From the NCBI GenBank assembly GCA_026122225.1, contig JANEZZ010002244.1, positions 372,001 to 436,000 on the forward strand: a stretch of DNA of 64,000 nucleotides, read 5' to 3'. Each line of letters starts with the position of its first letter. Positions within the stretch are counted from its first letter, which is position 1. The notes beneath the pieces are model-generated. The model did no database searches, was not told where the DNA came from, and was given only the letters and a program-made list of their open reading frames with translations. This document shows positions 54,201 through 64,000 of this stretch, piece by piece. A program made the position numbers and the translations under genes. Source of the DNA: Heloderma charlesbogerti. Lineage: Eukaryota; Chordata; Lepidosauria; Squamata; Helodermatidae.

Positions 54201-56429
54201 TTACAAACTGTGACATTCTGTCCTCTCTGAACAGCTATCCAAATCTGACCTGAAAAGATTTCCACATCTAAATGCGCATCTACATGCCAATGTTCAGGAG
54301 TATTTTTTGTTCCACTATATAGCACCACCAGCACATAGCATTATTTTGCTTTGAATGGTAGTCTCTGGATTAGGGCCAGTTGGGGACATTGCTTTATATG
54401 CCAAACACAGATTTTAAAGATATAAACCTTATTTCTAGTTGACCTCCATACATCAATAACACAATGATTATGTGGAAAATAAGCCACTTCAGAAAATTAT
54501 GTTGGATCAGGAGGAGAAGGTTAGCCCCAAAGGTACCCCTCTGCTTACAGAATGAGTCATGCAATGAGTGGAAGACCCCTTTTATGAGTGGAAGGGCATC
54601 TTTGGATCTAGCCCTCTCCTCTGGATCCAACCATACATAATTGTTAATTCTGCAACATAAAAAAGCATCCTTTAGCAATGAAAGTCTTTCAACTCATTTG
54701 TCTTCTTGCCACAACAGATCAAATTTGGACACATCCGCATGTCAAATTATGAGAAAACCAGACCAAGATGTGCAACTTGGCAGTTTGTCTTCCTCATTTC
54801 AAAGTCCTGATTTTAAAATTTCAAATTATACTGAACTGATTTGTTAGTTTCAAAGGCTGTCTGACACTAACCTATTTTAAATTGATAGGACTAGCACTGC
54901 ATTGAACTATTTCCTGGGGTGCTGGAATATATTTTAGAAATCTAATCATATTGAACTCTTTACTACAAGACAAACAACACCTAGCTCTTCCTGACTGATT
55001 ACAAAGTAGCTATGAAGAACAAATCAAGAAATGCCAAAAATTATTCCATAAACCTAGGCAAAATGGATTTAACCTCCATTAACCATATGATTTAAGATTC
55101 TTTTATTGGGAATTGCATTATAAACTTTTGACTCTAAACATGTTTATAGTCCATGTAGGATTCTTTTGCAGGGTAGGACTGGGTTAGGAGGTGACGGTGG
55201 AAGTCTGTTTTAGCCAGCAGTGAATAATGGATTCAGTTTAACTGTTAGGGGTGAGATATGACATGACGACAGTAAAATCTGAAACTAATCTATAATCTCT
55301 TAACATTGGATCCCCAATTTTGTTGTTGTCATGCTTATGTTCCGAAGGCTATGTTGTTTTTCATGCATTTTAATGAGCTGTAAGTATACTAAATGTTTAC
55401 TTCAAGTCTGAATGATAGCCCATCTTGCTTTAATTAAATATACCTACCCACGTTGTTTTAACATATCAATGAATTCAAATCAGTTAGCAAAATGCTAAGC
55501 AAATCAAATTTGCAGTCTCCCTACTTTGAATATCCACTTGTCTAGTTTCGTCCCACCTGCTGTCATGTGTTAATTTTTTTAAAGCTCCATCTATCTGCAA
55601 AAAAGAAAGAAAGCCAGAAAGAAATTGGTATTGTCCTGTGTTGTTTCATCCTTAAAGTGAAACCATTTACAAGAAAATTATAGGCCCCTAGTGTTGAAAT
55701 TCTTTGCATATTAATTTTGTTAGCCTTACCTCCTGTGGTCTTTCATTCTGGAAGGCCTATTAGATAATATACAAGATAAATGTCTCCCTTGTATCTTTTG
55801 GCTGATAGGAGGGGGAAAAAACATTTCCCCACCATGAAACTGAAATATGCAGTAGTCCTTGTTACACACATTTCCCTGTTTTACATATGAAGACTTAAAT
55901 ATGTTAAACACTCTAATAGTTTATACTGTGTGTGTTATCTACATATAAGTACAGGTTCTTAAGAAAGGTGCATTTATGTTAAGCAAATACATTAAAAAAA
56001 TATGGCGTGAGGGATGGATACCTCATAATTTAAATGTATGATGATTTTGCACACTGAATAGGAGCCTAATCAGGTCTTAAATCACTAACCTGAGGGAGAT
56101 AAGCCAAGATAGAAATGAAAAGGGGAGTGGCGGGGGGAGAGATTTTAACTTGAGAAGTACAAAGAGTAATGAAATGCTGCTACTCACCTCTCTGTGAGAT
56201 ATGTAGATGGCGGGGCTTAAAGATACCATGTAGGATTCTTTTAAGACTCTGTCATCACTGTCATGAGATGAACCCAGGGAAAACCAGGAATAGTTAAATC
56301 TCAGTAGAACTGACATTATCCTGGGCACATAATTAGCGGTATAATCAAGAGCAGGAAAAAAAGATAAATGTGAACAGCATTTTATTTCACATTAGGCATC
56401 TTAGAGGTTGCTATATTAATACAATAAGG
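54201..56429. other. Non-genic, AT-rich DNA
   Basis: No gene or transposon recognised. Confidence 0.5.
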
Positions 56430-56518
56430 CCGCAGTCCTATACACACTTACCTAGGAGCAAGTCTTATTGAATTCAATATGACTTACTTCTGAGTAGACA
56501 CATAGAGGATTACATGGT
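56430..56518. repeat. About 95-bp palindromic dispersed repeat, copy 3
   Basis: GCAGTCCTATACACACTTAC at the left, ATTGAATTCAATATGACTT at the centre and a partial complement at the right; matches 33441-33538. Confidence 0.8.
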
Positions 56519-57221
56519 AAATGTGAATAAAAGAGAATTGTGTTTGGATTAGGGCTGAACTGAAATTCATGCACACACAAAAATAAATCTGCCAAGGTTT
56601 TCTAATTGTGCCACTCAAATTCTTCACATAAAGTGTAAAATTTAAGTTGTGTATTTGCATTTTTAAAATCTCATCTGATAAAATTTCAATTGTTTAGGTT
56701 TATTATTGGCATGTTTTAGAATTGCTTTGATTTGTGGGGGGAGGGAAGGGGAGGTGCCACCAAGAATGAAATCTCATAGGTTTGGATCCCGACTTAGTCA
56801 GAGTAGGTGTCCCTAAGTGCTTGGATGTGTCACAAGTAAAAATCTTTGACCTTTCTTTCTTCAACCACAAGTTGCTTTTGAAAGCCCCCTCAGTTTCAAA
56901 AGTAGTTTTCTATATGACATGAACCCTTTCAGGCATTCTCTTCACATTTAGACAAAATGTGTGAGGGTGAGGGTGAAGCAGGACCAACATGCTGGTCCTG
57001 CCACTGACATCACCATACACTTCTGCTACCAAATGTCAGGAGCTCCTGGATCTTATGTGGTGAATCATTGAACTACAGTTGGCAGCTTCTCACTGAAGAA
57101 CCTTCCAACCCGACACTGACTCCTCCTACCCAGAGTGGGTGGAGTCAGTTCATTGGAGGCTGCTTAACAGGAAGGAGTATAAGAGGGCTTCCTGTTCCTG
57201 CTGAGCTTGGTTGAGCAGCTG

Positions 57222-57920
57222 GTATTTTATTTATTTTATTTATCCTTTATATTTCTATACCACCCCATAGCTGAAGCTCTCTGGGCAGTTTGCAAAAGTT
57301 AAAACATTAAAATACAATATACAAAGTTTAAAAACCATTTACATAAAAACATATAGACACTATATACAACAACATATAACTAAAACAACGTTGAACTAAA
57401 AACATTTTTTTTTAAATCCAAGAATAAAACACAGCTTAAAACAACACAGCTTAAAACAGTATATAAAAGTCAGCAGAACGAACAGGAGTTCTAAACAGGG
57501 AAGGCCTGTCGGAATAATAGCGTCTTTAATACCTGCTTAAACACCTTCAGTGAGGTCAGGAGGTGCATTTCAACCAGCAGGTTGTTCCACAACTGAGGGG
57601 TGGCAAAGGAAAAGGTCCTCTTGTATGTGGCTGCGAGTCTCACATTAGGCAGCTGCAGCATATAGCCCTCAGAAGACCTTAGGTGGCAGACTGAGATGTA
57701 GTAGGGGAGAGGGCACTCCCTAAGGTACCTTGGACCTAGACAATATAAGGCTTTAAAGGTAAGAACCAGCACTTTATATTTTGCTTGGAAACAAATTGGC
57801 AGCCAGTGTAAAGATTTGAAAATCGGTATAATATGGTCTCCATGGGATGTCCCAGAAACCAACCTGGCTGCCATATTTTGTACCAGTTGAAGTTTCCAAA
57901 CTAAATATAAAGGTATGTTC
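57222..57920 (-). mobile_element. L2-clade LINE, 5'-truncated copy
   Basis: The minus strand has C-terminal coding sequence followed by a long AAAAC-rich 3' UTR and the ATAGAAATATAAAGGATAAA end with an AAAT tail at 57222-57245. It is closer to family B than to family A in the CCATAGCTGAAGCTCTCTGG block. Confidence 0.85.
57491..57920 (-). pseudogene. L2 C-terminal coding fragment (about 140 codons)
   Basis: An open stretch with KLQLVQNMAARLVSGTSHGD, SLHWLPICFQAKYKVLVL, RTFSFATPQLWNNL and LFRQAF, the conserved tail of L2-type ORF2. The frame is continuous to its stop but the RT domain is absent. The open frame extends beyond the element into upstream DNA (to 58003) by chance. Confidence 0.8.
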
Positions 57921-57968
57921 CAACATCCTAGGATGTTCTTTGGTTCTGACTTCTGGCTTGCTCCTTGA

Positions 57969-58349
57969 CAGTGGTGTAGTGGAGGCAGGGCTTGCACGGA
58001 CACAGCACTGGCACTTTTTCATTAGCAGAGACTCTGATGTCATCTGCCACCCTCCTCAGAATTCCCTGTTTCTTCTGAGCTTAGCTGCGATCCTCACTGT
58101 AGCTGTGGGGGGAATGAATTTTCCAAGCAACAGTATATTGTTCCATGTTGGAATGCAAAGTATTTGGGAAGACTTGGTCTGGAACAGGCAATTAAGACAT
58201 ATTCACTTTACCAAATATGTGCTTATGGTGGAAATGAAACTCCTAGAACTGGTTTGTTGATATGGATTGACACAGCTGCCTGAAATTTTTGGACTGCCTT
58301 TGGAGACTGTCACAATGAGCTCCCGCATTTCCAAATTTACCACTACACC

Positions 58350-58384
<35 letters not shown>

Positions 58385-58576
58385 TTCAATCCAGCTGGGT
58401 GTGTGGATGTTTCTGTTGGAAGAGGAGGGGGAGATATAATGAAGGAACTTAGGGAAGGCTAATGGCTAATGTTGGCTCGCTAAGGGAGTGTGCAAGGGGG
58501 CTGTTTAAATGAGAAGGGATCTGTCCATGAGGGCTGAGTTGAGAGGGTGAAGCTAAATTTGCCACTACACTTACTG
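57969..58576. mobile_element. Non-autonomous hAT element 1 with perfect 8-bp target duplication
   Basis: The element starts CAGTGGTGTAGTGG and ends CCACTACACTTACTG. Exact CTCCTTGA octamers flank it (57961-57968 and 58577-58584). No transposase is recognisable in its 608 bp. Inside it, at 58340-58353, is a second, perfect complement of the left terminus (CCACTACACCACTG) next to a (TG)n array. Either the element carries an internal terminal-repeat duplication or two copies are nested. Confidence 0.8.
58352..58382 (+). repeat. (TG)n microsatellite
   Basis: About fifteen dinucleotide units inside hAT element 1; it gives a spurious CVCVCV reading. Confidence 0.95.
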
Positions 58577-58662
58577 CTCCTTGACCTGCATCCTAGCTTG
58601 CTCTTTGGTTCTGGTTTGTCCTCTGGTTATATATAGAACTGTAGAAAATTATTACATCAGGG

Positions 58663-59085
58663 CAGTAGTGTAGTGGCAAATTCAGAAGTGCAGGGTCCTT
58701 CATGACAGTCACAGCCATGCCCCCTCACAGCCATGCCCCCTTCTAAGATTTCACAACCTTGTAAGATATACAACCTTCAACTGGGATCCAAAAACAGTGC
58801 AGCTGAGAGTATGGTAGTGGTATTTCAATTCGACATCTGAGAAAAAAAGTAGGGGTGTTTTTCAAGTCTTTTTCACTCACTCAAACACAATTGTAGGTTT
58901 TCAAAATATGATGCTCTATGGAAGCTTCACCCTCACTTGGTGGCAGGGAAGGGGAGGAGATGGCTAGAAGAGCCTGGCCCACAGCAGTAGGCTGGGAGTG
59001 GGAAGGACCTGGGTGAGACCTGGCTCTTAAAAAAAGTCCTGGGTCTTAGTCCCTCTGAGACCCCCCACCACTAACTATATCTCTG
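58663..59085. mobile_element. Non-autonomous hAT element 2 with perfect 8-bp target duplication
   Basis: Starts CAGTAGTGTAGTGGCAAATT, the same terminus family as element 1, and ends ACTATATCTCTG. Exact CATCAGGG octamers flank it (58655-58662 and 59086-59093). It has no recognisable transposase. It lies only 78 bases after the target duplication of element 1. Confidence 0.8.
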
Positions 59086-59093
59086 CATCAGGG

Positions 59094-60489
59094 GGAGGAC
59101 TAAGCTCAACCTTCTTTTCCCTGATGTGCTGGGTTCTTTTGATTTGTTGAAAATTCCCAAATGCAGTCTGAAGTGGTACAGTCTTAGAAAGGCCTTCACT
59201 ACATTATTTTGCAAAATAATGTAATGTAACTTGACTCTTACAGTCCCCACTAACTCATACTTAAGGAGGTAACTGGTTTGGAGGCAAGTTGAGAAACTCA
59301 ACTAATATCATCATAGAACTGAATGGATTTCTACAATAGTAGTATTTTAAATACATTCTAGACCATTATAGTTTCAGACAAATGCTTTTGAGTCCAGTTA
59401 CATTTATTTTTTTAAAAGTATTTCTGTGCTGTGACTTCCAAGAAGATGTCTCGGTGACTTGTGGAGCATTTATAGACACCTCTTATTCAATGAAAAATCG
59501 GATGTATCTCTGCCATAGGAAGAGGTGTATGCTTCCAGTGAAGGCACTGTTCTGCATCAGCCATGGTGGTGTAATACACAAGTTTCATCTATGTCCTAGA
59601 TCCAGAAGCATGTATAGAGGACATGTTAAAACAAGTAATTTAATATTCAACTTCACTTCTGGACAATGTCAGAAGGGGGGTTGAGTTTTCCTGCTGTATA
59701 TTTTGATGCCGAGTTGTGGATTTCTTCCCATCCTCTTTCTGCCCTTCCTGAATTCCCTCAAAAAGTATATATAGAAATGGATCATAATGCCCTGTGCAAT
59801 TAACCAAGAGTTAATCCTGAACATTCAATCTGAATATAAAGAAACCTTCTAACACACAATGCTTCTTGTTAGGAAGGCCAGACCTGGAAATATAGGAGGA
59901 TGAGCTTACAAATTATTAGAAGGGTCTGACACTAAAGCGTTTGAAATACACTATAAATGCTTTCTGGCAGGGGTCTTGTGTGAAGTCATTATATTGTGTC
60001 CTGAATGCATGATGGTGCTGATGTACCTTGGCTGTGATATCACTGCGATTAAGAGAGAACACTACACTGTGATTCTGTATCTCTGCAGTGGTCACTGTAT
60101 GGTGCCTCTGTGATGACCCTCAAACTGATGGCACTGTTCCCACTGACACAACTGAAATACAGTGGGAATGAAAAGACATGGCAGGTCTGCTTAAGCATGA
60201 ACATTTGCAGATGCTCAACATGTTTTCTTGAATGTTATTTGCATGAAATGGCCCACTTTCTTTTTTGGCCAGAATACTAAAAAAGGGAGATCTATATCTT
60301 GAGTTCTGTGTTTGCTTGATTTCTTTCTATAATTTATAAATGGGGTGGTGGGAAGATTTTGGAAGAATTGTTTGCTGTTATCAAACTATTTGGGGTACTC
60401 ATACCTCGAACAGATAATGACAGTATGCTGTCTTTTATTAGAGATACCAGAGGGTCCCACAACAAAATGTTGCTCGGGTGTATGGGAGC
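59094..60489. other. Non-genic DNA, nothing recognised
   Basis: A 100-codon frame at 59382-59684 shows no recognisable domain. Confidence 0.5.
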
Positions 60490-60775
60490 TGTGGGAGCTT
60501 TCAAAGCTCTCCATTCTCAGGTGGGAGGCTGCCCAATTCAGGAGGAAGGATACCTGGGAGCCCTTGAAGGTGTGGATCAGATCATTTGTCAACCAGCCTC
60601 ATCCGCACTTTCACAGCTTTCCCTTTTCAGGTGGGAGGCTGCTGCAAGGAGGAACAGCCTCCTCACCTGCAGAGGGATGGTTGCCTTGAAGGCACAGATG
60701 GGTTCAATCTGCACCTTCAAAGCTCTCCCTTCTCAGGCAAAAGGCTGCCCCACCCTGAGAAGGGATGCTTGTGCC
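60490..60775 (+). repeat. Degenerate tandem repeat, about 107-bp unit, three copies
   Basis: The phrase CTTTC...TTTTCAGGTGGGAGGCTGC recurs at about 60517, 60627 and 60731, each followed by GGAAGGATnCC-like and CCTTGAAGG-like segments. It gives overlapping open frames of 114, 163 and 95 codons (60345-60873) that show no domain. Confidence 0.65.
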
Positions 60776-62061
60776 TTTGTTCTCTCTCTGCTCCTTTCCC
60801 TCTCCTCTCTCCACCTCACATACAAGCACACATGCACGATCAGTTCTTAGTTCTCAGTTTTTGTTTTGTTTAGGGGTTTTAAAAACCCTTTAGTTTTTTT
60901 AAATAATTATTTTTGTAGTTCTGCAAACCTCTGGTTTCTTACGAGAATGCTGATACGTCCTTCTTGTGTGTGCTGGTGCACATTTTGCTACATAAGCATT
61001 TGCACTGTATCCTGAACATCATAAGTAGAAGGACTCATTGTTTGTTAGGGGTGCATTGATTTGAAGTCAGTACTTTGGGGGTCTGTTGGGCTCTTGTTGC
61101 TTCCCATTCCCTTGATGTTAGGTGGACCTGTCAGAAATGTTATCCTCTAATAAAATTATCAAGCAAGACTTTGAAAGTCAACATAATGACTTGATTTCTC
61201 AAATCCCAACACAACAGGAATATAGTGGGCTATCTGGTGTACTGTATGGAAACAAGCTTGTCAACTCAATCAGAACTTGTTTGGTCTATAGCCAAAACAA
61301 TGGGGAAAAGTTACACGATCATACGGAATACAAACTGAGCAGCCTAAATATTAACAAAGGCATCTCAATAACTGTTTACAGTCACCAGTGTTAGTTTTAA
61401 CAAATTGGCATTTAATTTTAGCTGCTGCTACATCAAAGAACACAATCATCCTTATCTGTCCCTAGGAAAAATTATGTGGTACACTTCCAAAAAGCAATTT
61501 TGCTAAGAAAACCAGACAACATTTTTTTCTCAAGGATACAAGTAAACAGAGCAATCCACAAAGTAATGAGATAGATCTTCAGTGACAGGGTCTCCACAAG
61601 CACAAAGTATGAGCTCAAAATGGATCTGGTTATAATATCCTTCTAAGACCATTACTGTGATGAAAGTCATGTTGGTAGCTGATGTGGGTAGTCATGTGAT
61701 GAAGCCATGTGGGCAGCTAATTAGGTCATCAGCTGACCTACAGCAGCAGCATGTAGGTATTTGCTTTTGTCATGGTGCAAAGCAAGTTAAAGATATACAT
61801 AAATTAATTTCAGTAAGAACTGTGGTAGCTTAAGGGGGAGTTCTAACCTTGCTTGCTGGACTTCAGTCAGACAAGATGGGGGATGCTAGTATGATAACTC
61901 GACTCCCATTCTGGGGGACAGCTGCCTAACTAGGAGATCAGGATTTTTCATACCATGACTTCTCTAAAGCAATTGGTGCCATTACATAGTGCTTTCTTAT
62001 GGAGTCATTCTGATGTTCATCAACATAATTAATTGGTGAGGGGGTATTTTGTTTGTTTAAT
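60776..62061. other. Non-genic DNA, nothing recognised
   Basis: A 90-codon frame at 61122-61394 has no recognisable domain. Confidence 0.5.
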
Positions 62062-62179
62062 CAGGGGTGGTAACATGTGGCCTGTAACTCCCATCAGCCC
62101 TAGGCAGCATAGTCAGTGGTGAAGGATTATGGGAGTCGTAGGCCAAAACAAATGGAGGGCCACAAGTTGGCCACCCTTG
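62062..62179. mobile_element. hAT-like MITE, about 118 bp, old
   Basis: Left end CAGGGGTGG...CATGTGG and right end CCACAAGTTGG...CCACCCTTG are imperfect complements with CAG/TTG termini. The interior has AACTCCCATCAGCCC and its near-complement. The flanking octamers do not match well. Confidence 0.6.
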
Positions 62180-62704
62180 GTGTAAATGCTCATGAAACAA
62201 TTATTTGCACCTTGCTAACCAATGACTCATTAACCCATTACCAGTGTCCATATTTGTGCATGATAATTCACTCTGCATGACTCAGCTAAAATTATTCCAT
62301 CACATGGTTACTAAGCTCTTTTAAAGGATTTGTTTTAATACTCAGGAAAGTATATGTTAAATAGTCCCTGAAGTGGAATTAGTGTTGTGTCATCATAGAG
62401 CTATAAATTAGGAAGGAGTCAGCAAGCCATGCAATTCAAAGTCCCACTACAAAGCAAGAGAATCCATCAACCAGCACCTCACTGATCAATCAATGTAATC
62501 CAGATCACTGTGTGCCATGGGCAAAGAACACAGAAAAAGTGCTTGCAAAGCAAGTGCTTCCAAATGATTCCAGCCTCATGAAACTATGGAAGGCACCTGA
62601 CAATGAGTAAAATAATCCACTCTGTCCTCCCAACAGGTGAAACGTTATGCCACCCTGTCTTAAGGTAAAAAATTCTTTTCCCTTCTCACACCAGGTTGTA
62701 TCTG

Positions 62705-62772
62705 ATGAAATGGGCCCACATCCACAAAAGCTTATGCCATAATGTGTTTGTTAGTCTTTAAGGTATCACATG
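62705..62772 (+). repeat. Dispersed repeat of unknown class, copy 2
   Basis: Shares CACAAAAGCTTATGCCATAA with 16160-16240; preceded by GATGAAATGGGCCCACATC and followed by TTGTTAGTCTTTAAGG. Confidence 0.65.
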
Positions 62773-63784
62773 ACCCTTTGTTGATGTATATCATAAGATG
62801 CATACCATGCCTTTAATTTTGGGAAAGCATCATTTTCACAGCATGGTGAAACAGAGAAGGGTTGCAAATATAGCTTTAGTGAGGATGTATTCATTAACAT
62901 ATGGAATAACTGGATGGGAGGTTTTTAGAGAGGAATAGCAAACTATCTCACAAACAGACAGTAAACATCATACTCCTCACTTTAATTCCAGAATGTTATC
63001 CTTTGAAATGCTCAGTACTTCGCCTTGCCTTTCTCTCCTCAGGAAGTTGCTAATGTGCCTGATTCTGAGAAGTGCTGAGCACCCACAAATACTTGTCATT
63101 CAGTGGGAGTTGCGGGTGCCCAGCTCCTCTGAAGATTAGGTCAGTCCACCGTCGATTTCCTAGAAGAATACCACTGACTCTCTCTCTCCTTTTTGTAAGA
63201 AGTTTATTTGTTTTATCAATATGCCATAAAAAATTACAGAAGGAAAAAAAAAACTTCAAACATTGATTTATCAGGCAATACACTGTGTGGCCAAGGTCAG
63301 AATTAAATAACATCACAAAAAACTCCAAGTAACAATCAAGAGCATAAACCCTAACCAAAATGAGCTCTGTTTTAGCCATTTGCTTGTTTCTCTTGTTGTT
63401 TTTTCTATTGGCAAGTCATCTTTTAAATTCTAGATTTGCCCAGCTATCATGGCCTTTCAACAGTTGGGAAAGAAACTTATGCTAGTTGTTCACAATTATT
63501 AAGTGCTGAAACAGATAGTCCATGATGTTTTCAACTTCTCCATTACTTCAGTAGAATGTGGCATATTATAAAGAGTATCTCCTTTCAAGTACAGTACAGG
63601 GCATTTGACTGAATGTAAGTAAAGTACTAGTGCAATCTTATATATAGCTACTCAGAAGTACGTCCAGCGAGTTAAATAGAGCTTCCTCCAAAGTTTTCAA
63701 AATTTAATCCCCCCCCGCCCTTAATCTAGAAAACTATTTCCACTGGAAAGCCATTCAGCATGGATGTTATCAGTTACCTAAGAC
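62773..63784. other. Non-genic DNA
   Basis: No gene recognised. An A run lies at about 63245-63252. The phrase CAATCTTATATATAGCTACT near 63632 may be a scrap of the 95-bp repeat family. Confidence 0.45.
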
Positions 63785-63880
63785 CTGGCAGCACAGTCCT
63801 ATGCATGTTTATCTTGAACTAAGTCCCAGTGTGCGTAAGAAAACTTAGTCCTAGTAAGTCTGTTTAGGATTATAACCTGA
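63785..63880. repeat. About 95-bp palindromic dispersed repeat, copy 4
   Basis: ACAGTCCTATGCATGTTTAT at the left and AGTCTGTTTAGGATTATAAC at the right; same layout as 33441-33538 but the most diverged copy. Confidence 0.6.
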
Positions 63881-64000
63881 TGCCATGTTAGACTGCTACT
63901 GTTCAATTAGGCATTTTTTGGGGGGGGATCTATGTTTAGACATGTCAGGTAACAATACTCTGGATTGGATCCAGGTTTAGGTGCATGCAGCTGGGTTGGT

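Noticed and set aside
58267..58452. Cysteine-valine-rich small protein
   Set aside because: The CVCVCV stretch is the translation of a (TG)n microsatellite.
60359..60850. 163-codon open frame as a possible host gene
   Set aside because: It runs through a degenerate tandem repeat. Alternative frames over the same DNA are also open, and no domain or splice structure is visible.

Overview
This is a gene-poor, repeat-dense stretch of animal nuclear DNA, most likely from a squamate reptile (lizard or snake). The basis is the combination of repeats: two BovB (RTE-clade) LINEs, several L2-clade LINEs, a CR1 3' end, a 5S-rRNA-derived SINE with a LINE-like tail, tRNA-derived SINEs, many short hAT-type elements and a gamma/alpha-type endogenous retrovirus. 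BovB alone would also fit ruminants, but the rest does not. I see no convincing host protein-coding exon, no functional RNA gene and no bacterial-type system. The retrotransposon open frames are the only recognisable coding sequence.

Layout. 1-3.1 kb: a nearly intact BovB (plus strand) running off the left edge, with one frame break between endonuclease and reverse transcriptase. 3.1-6.2 kb: unique or low-complexity DNA with small LINE tails and microsatellites. 6.2-8.6 kb: a broken L2 LINE (family B) abutting a reversed 3' end of a second L2 family (A). 8.6-20.2 kb: mostly unique DNA with two tRNA SINEs, a hAT MITE, a 0.37-kb foldback MITE at 12.6 kb, an L2-A copy at 16.7 kb, the 5S SINE at 18.4 kb, and an L2-B copy at 19.3-20.2 kb carrying a second copy of the 12.6-kb MITE. 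20.2-29.3 kb: AT-rich, few repeats. 29.3-30.7 kb: an L2-A copy (plus). 35.7-40.25 kb: a complete two-LTR endogenous retrovirus with a heavily deleted interior. 43.8-50 kb: a foldback element, L2/CR1 remnants interrupted by hAT MITEs, and a miRNA-precursor-like hairpin. 50.6-53.6 kb: a second, decayed BovB (minus). 57.2-59.1 kb: an L2 copy followed by two adjacent hAT elements with perfect 8-bp target duplications. 60-64 kb: unique DNA and small repeats.

How the parts relate. The autonomous-type elements (BovB, L2, the ERV ancestor) sit beside apparent dependents: SINEs and MITEs that carry LINE-like tails or transposon termini but no protein. The most notable object is the ERV. Its two 441-bp LTRs differ at only three positions by eye, yet its interior keeps only scraps of gag, protease, integrase and env and holds what looks like an LTR from a different family. 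That combination suggests a defective provirus moved recently with proteins supplied in trans.

All coordinates and identities were read by eye without alignment software. Boundaries given as 'about' may be off by tens of bases. Family names rest on recognised motifs, not on a database search.
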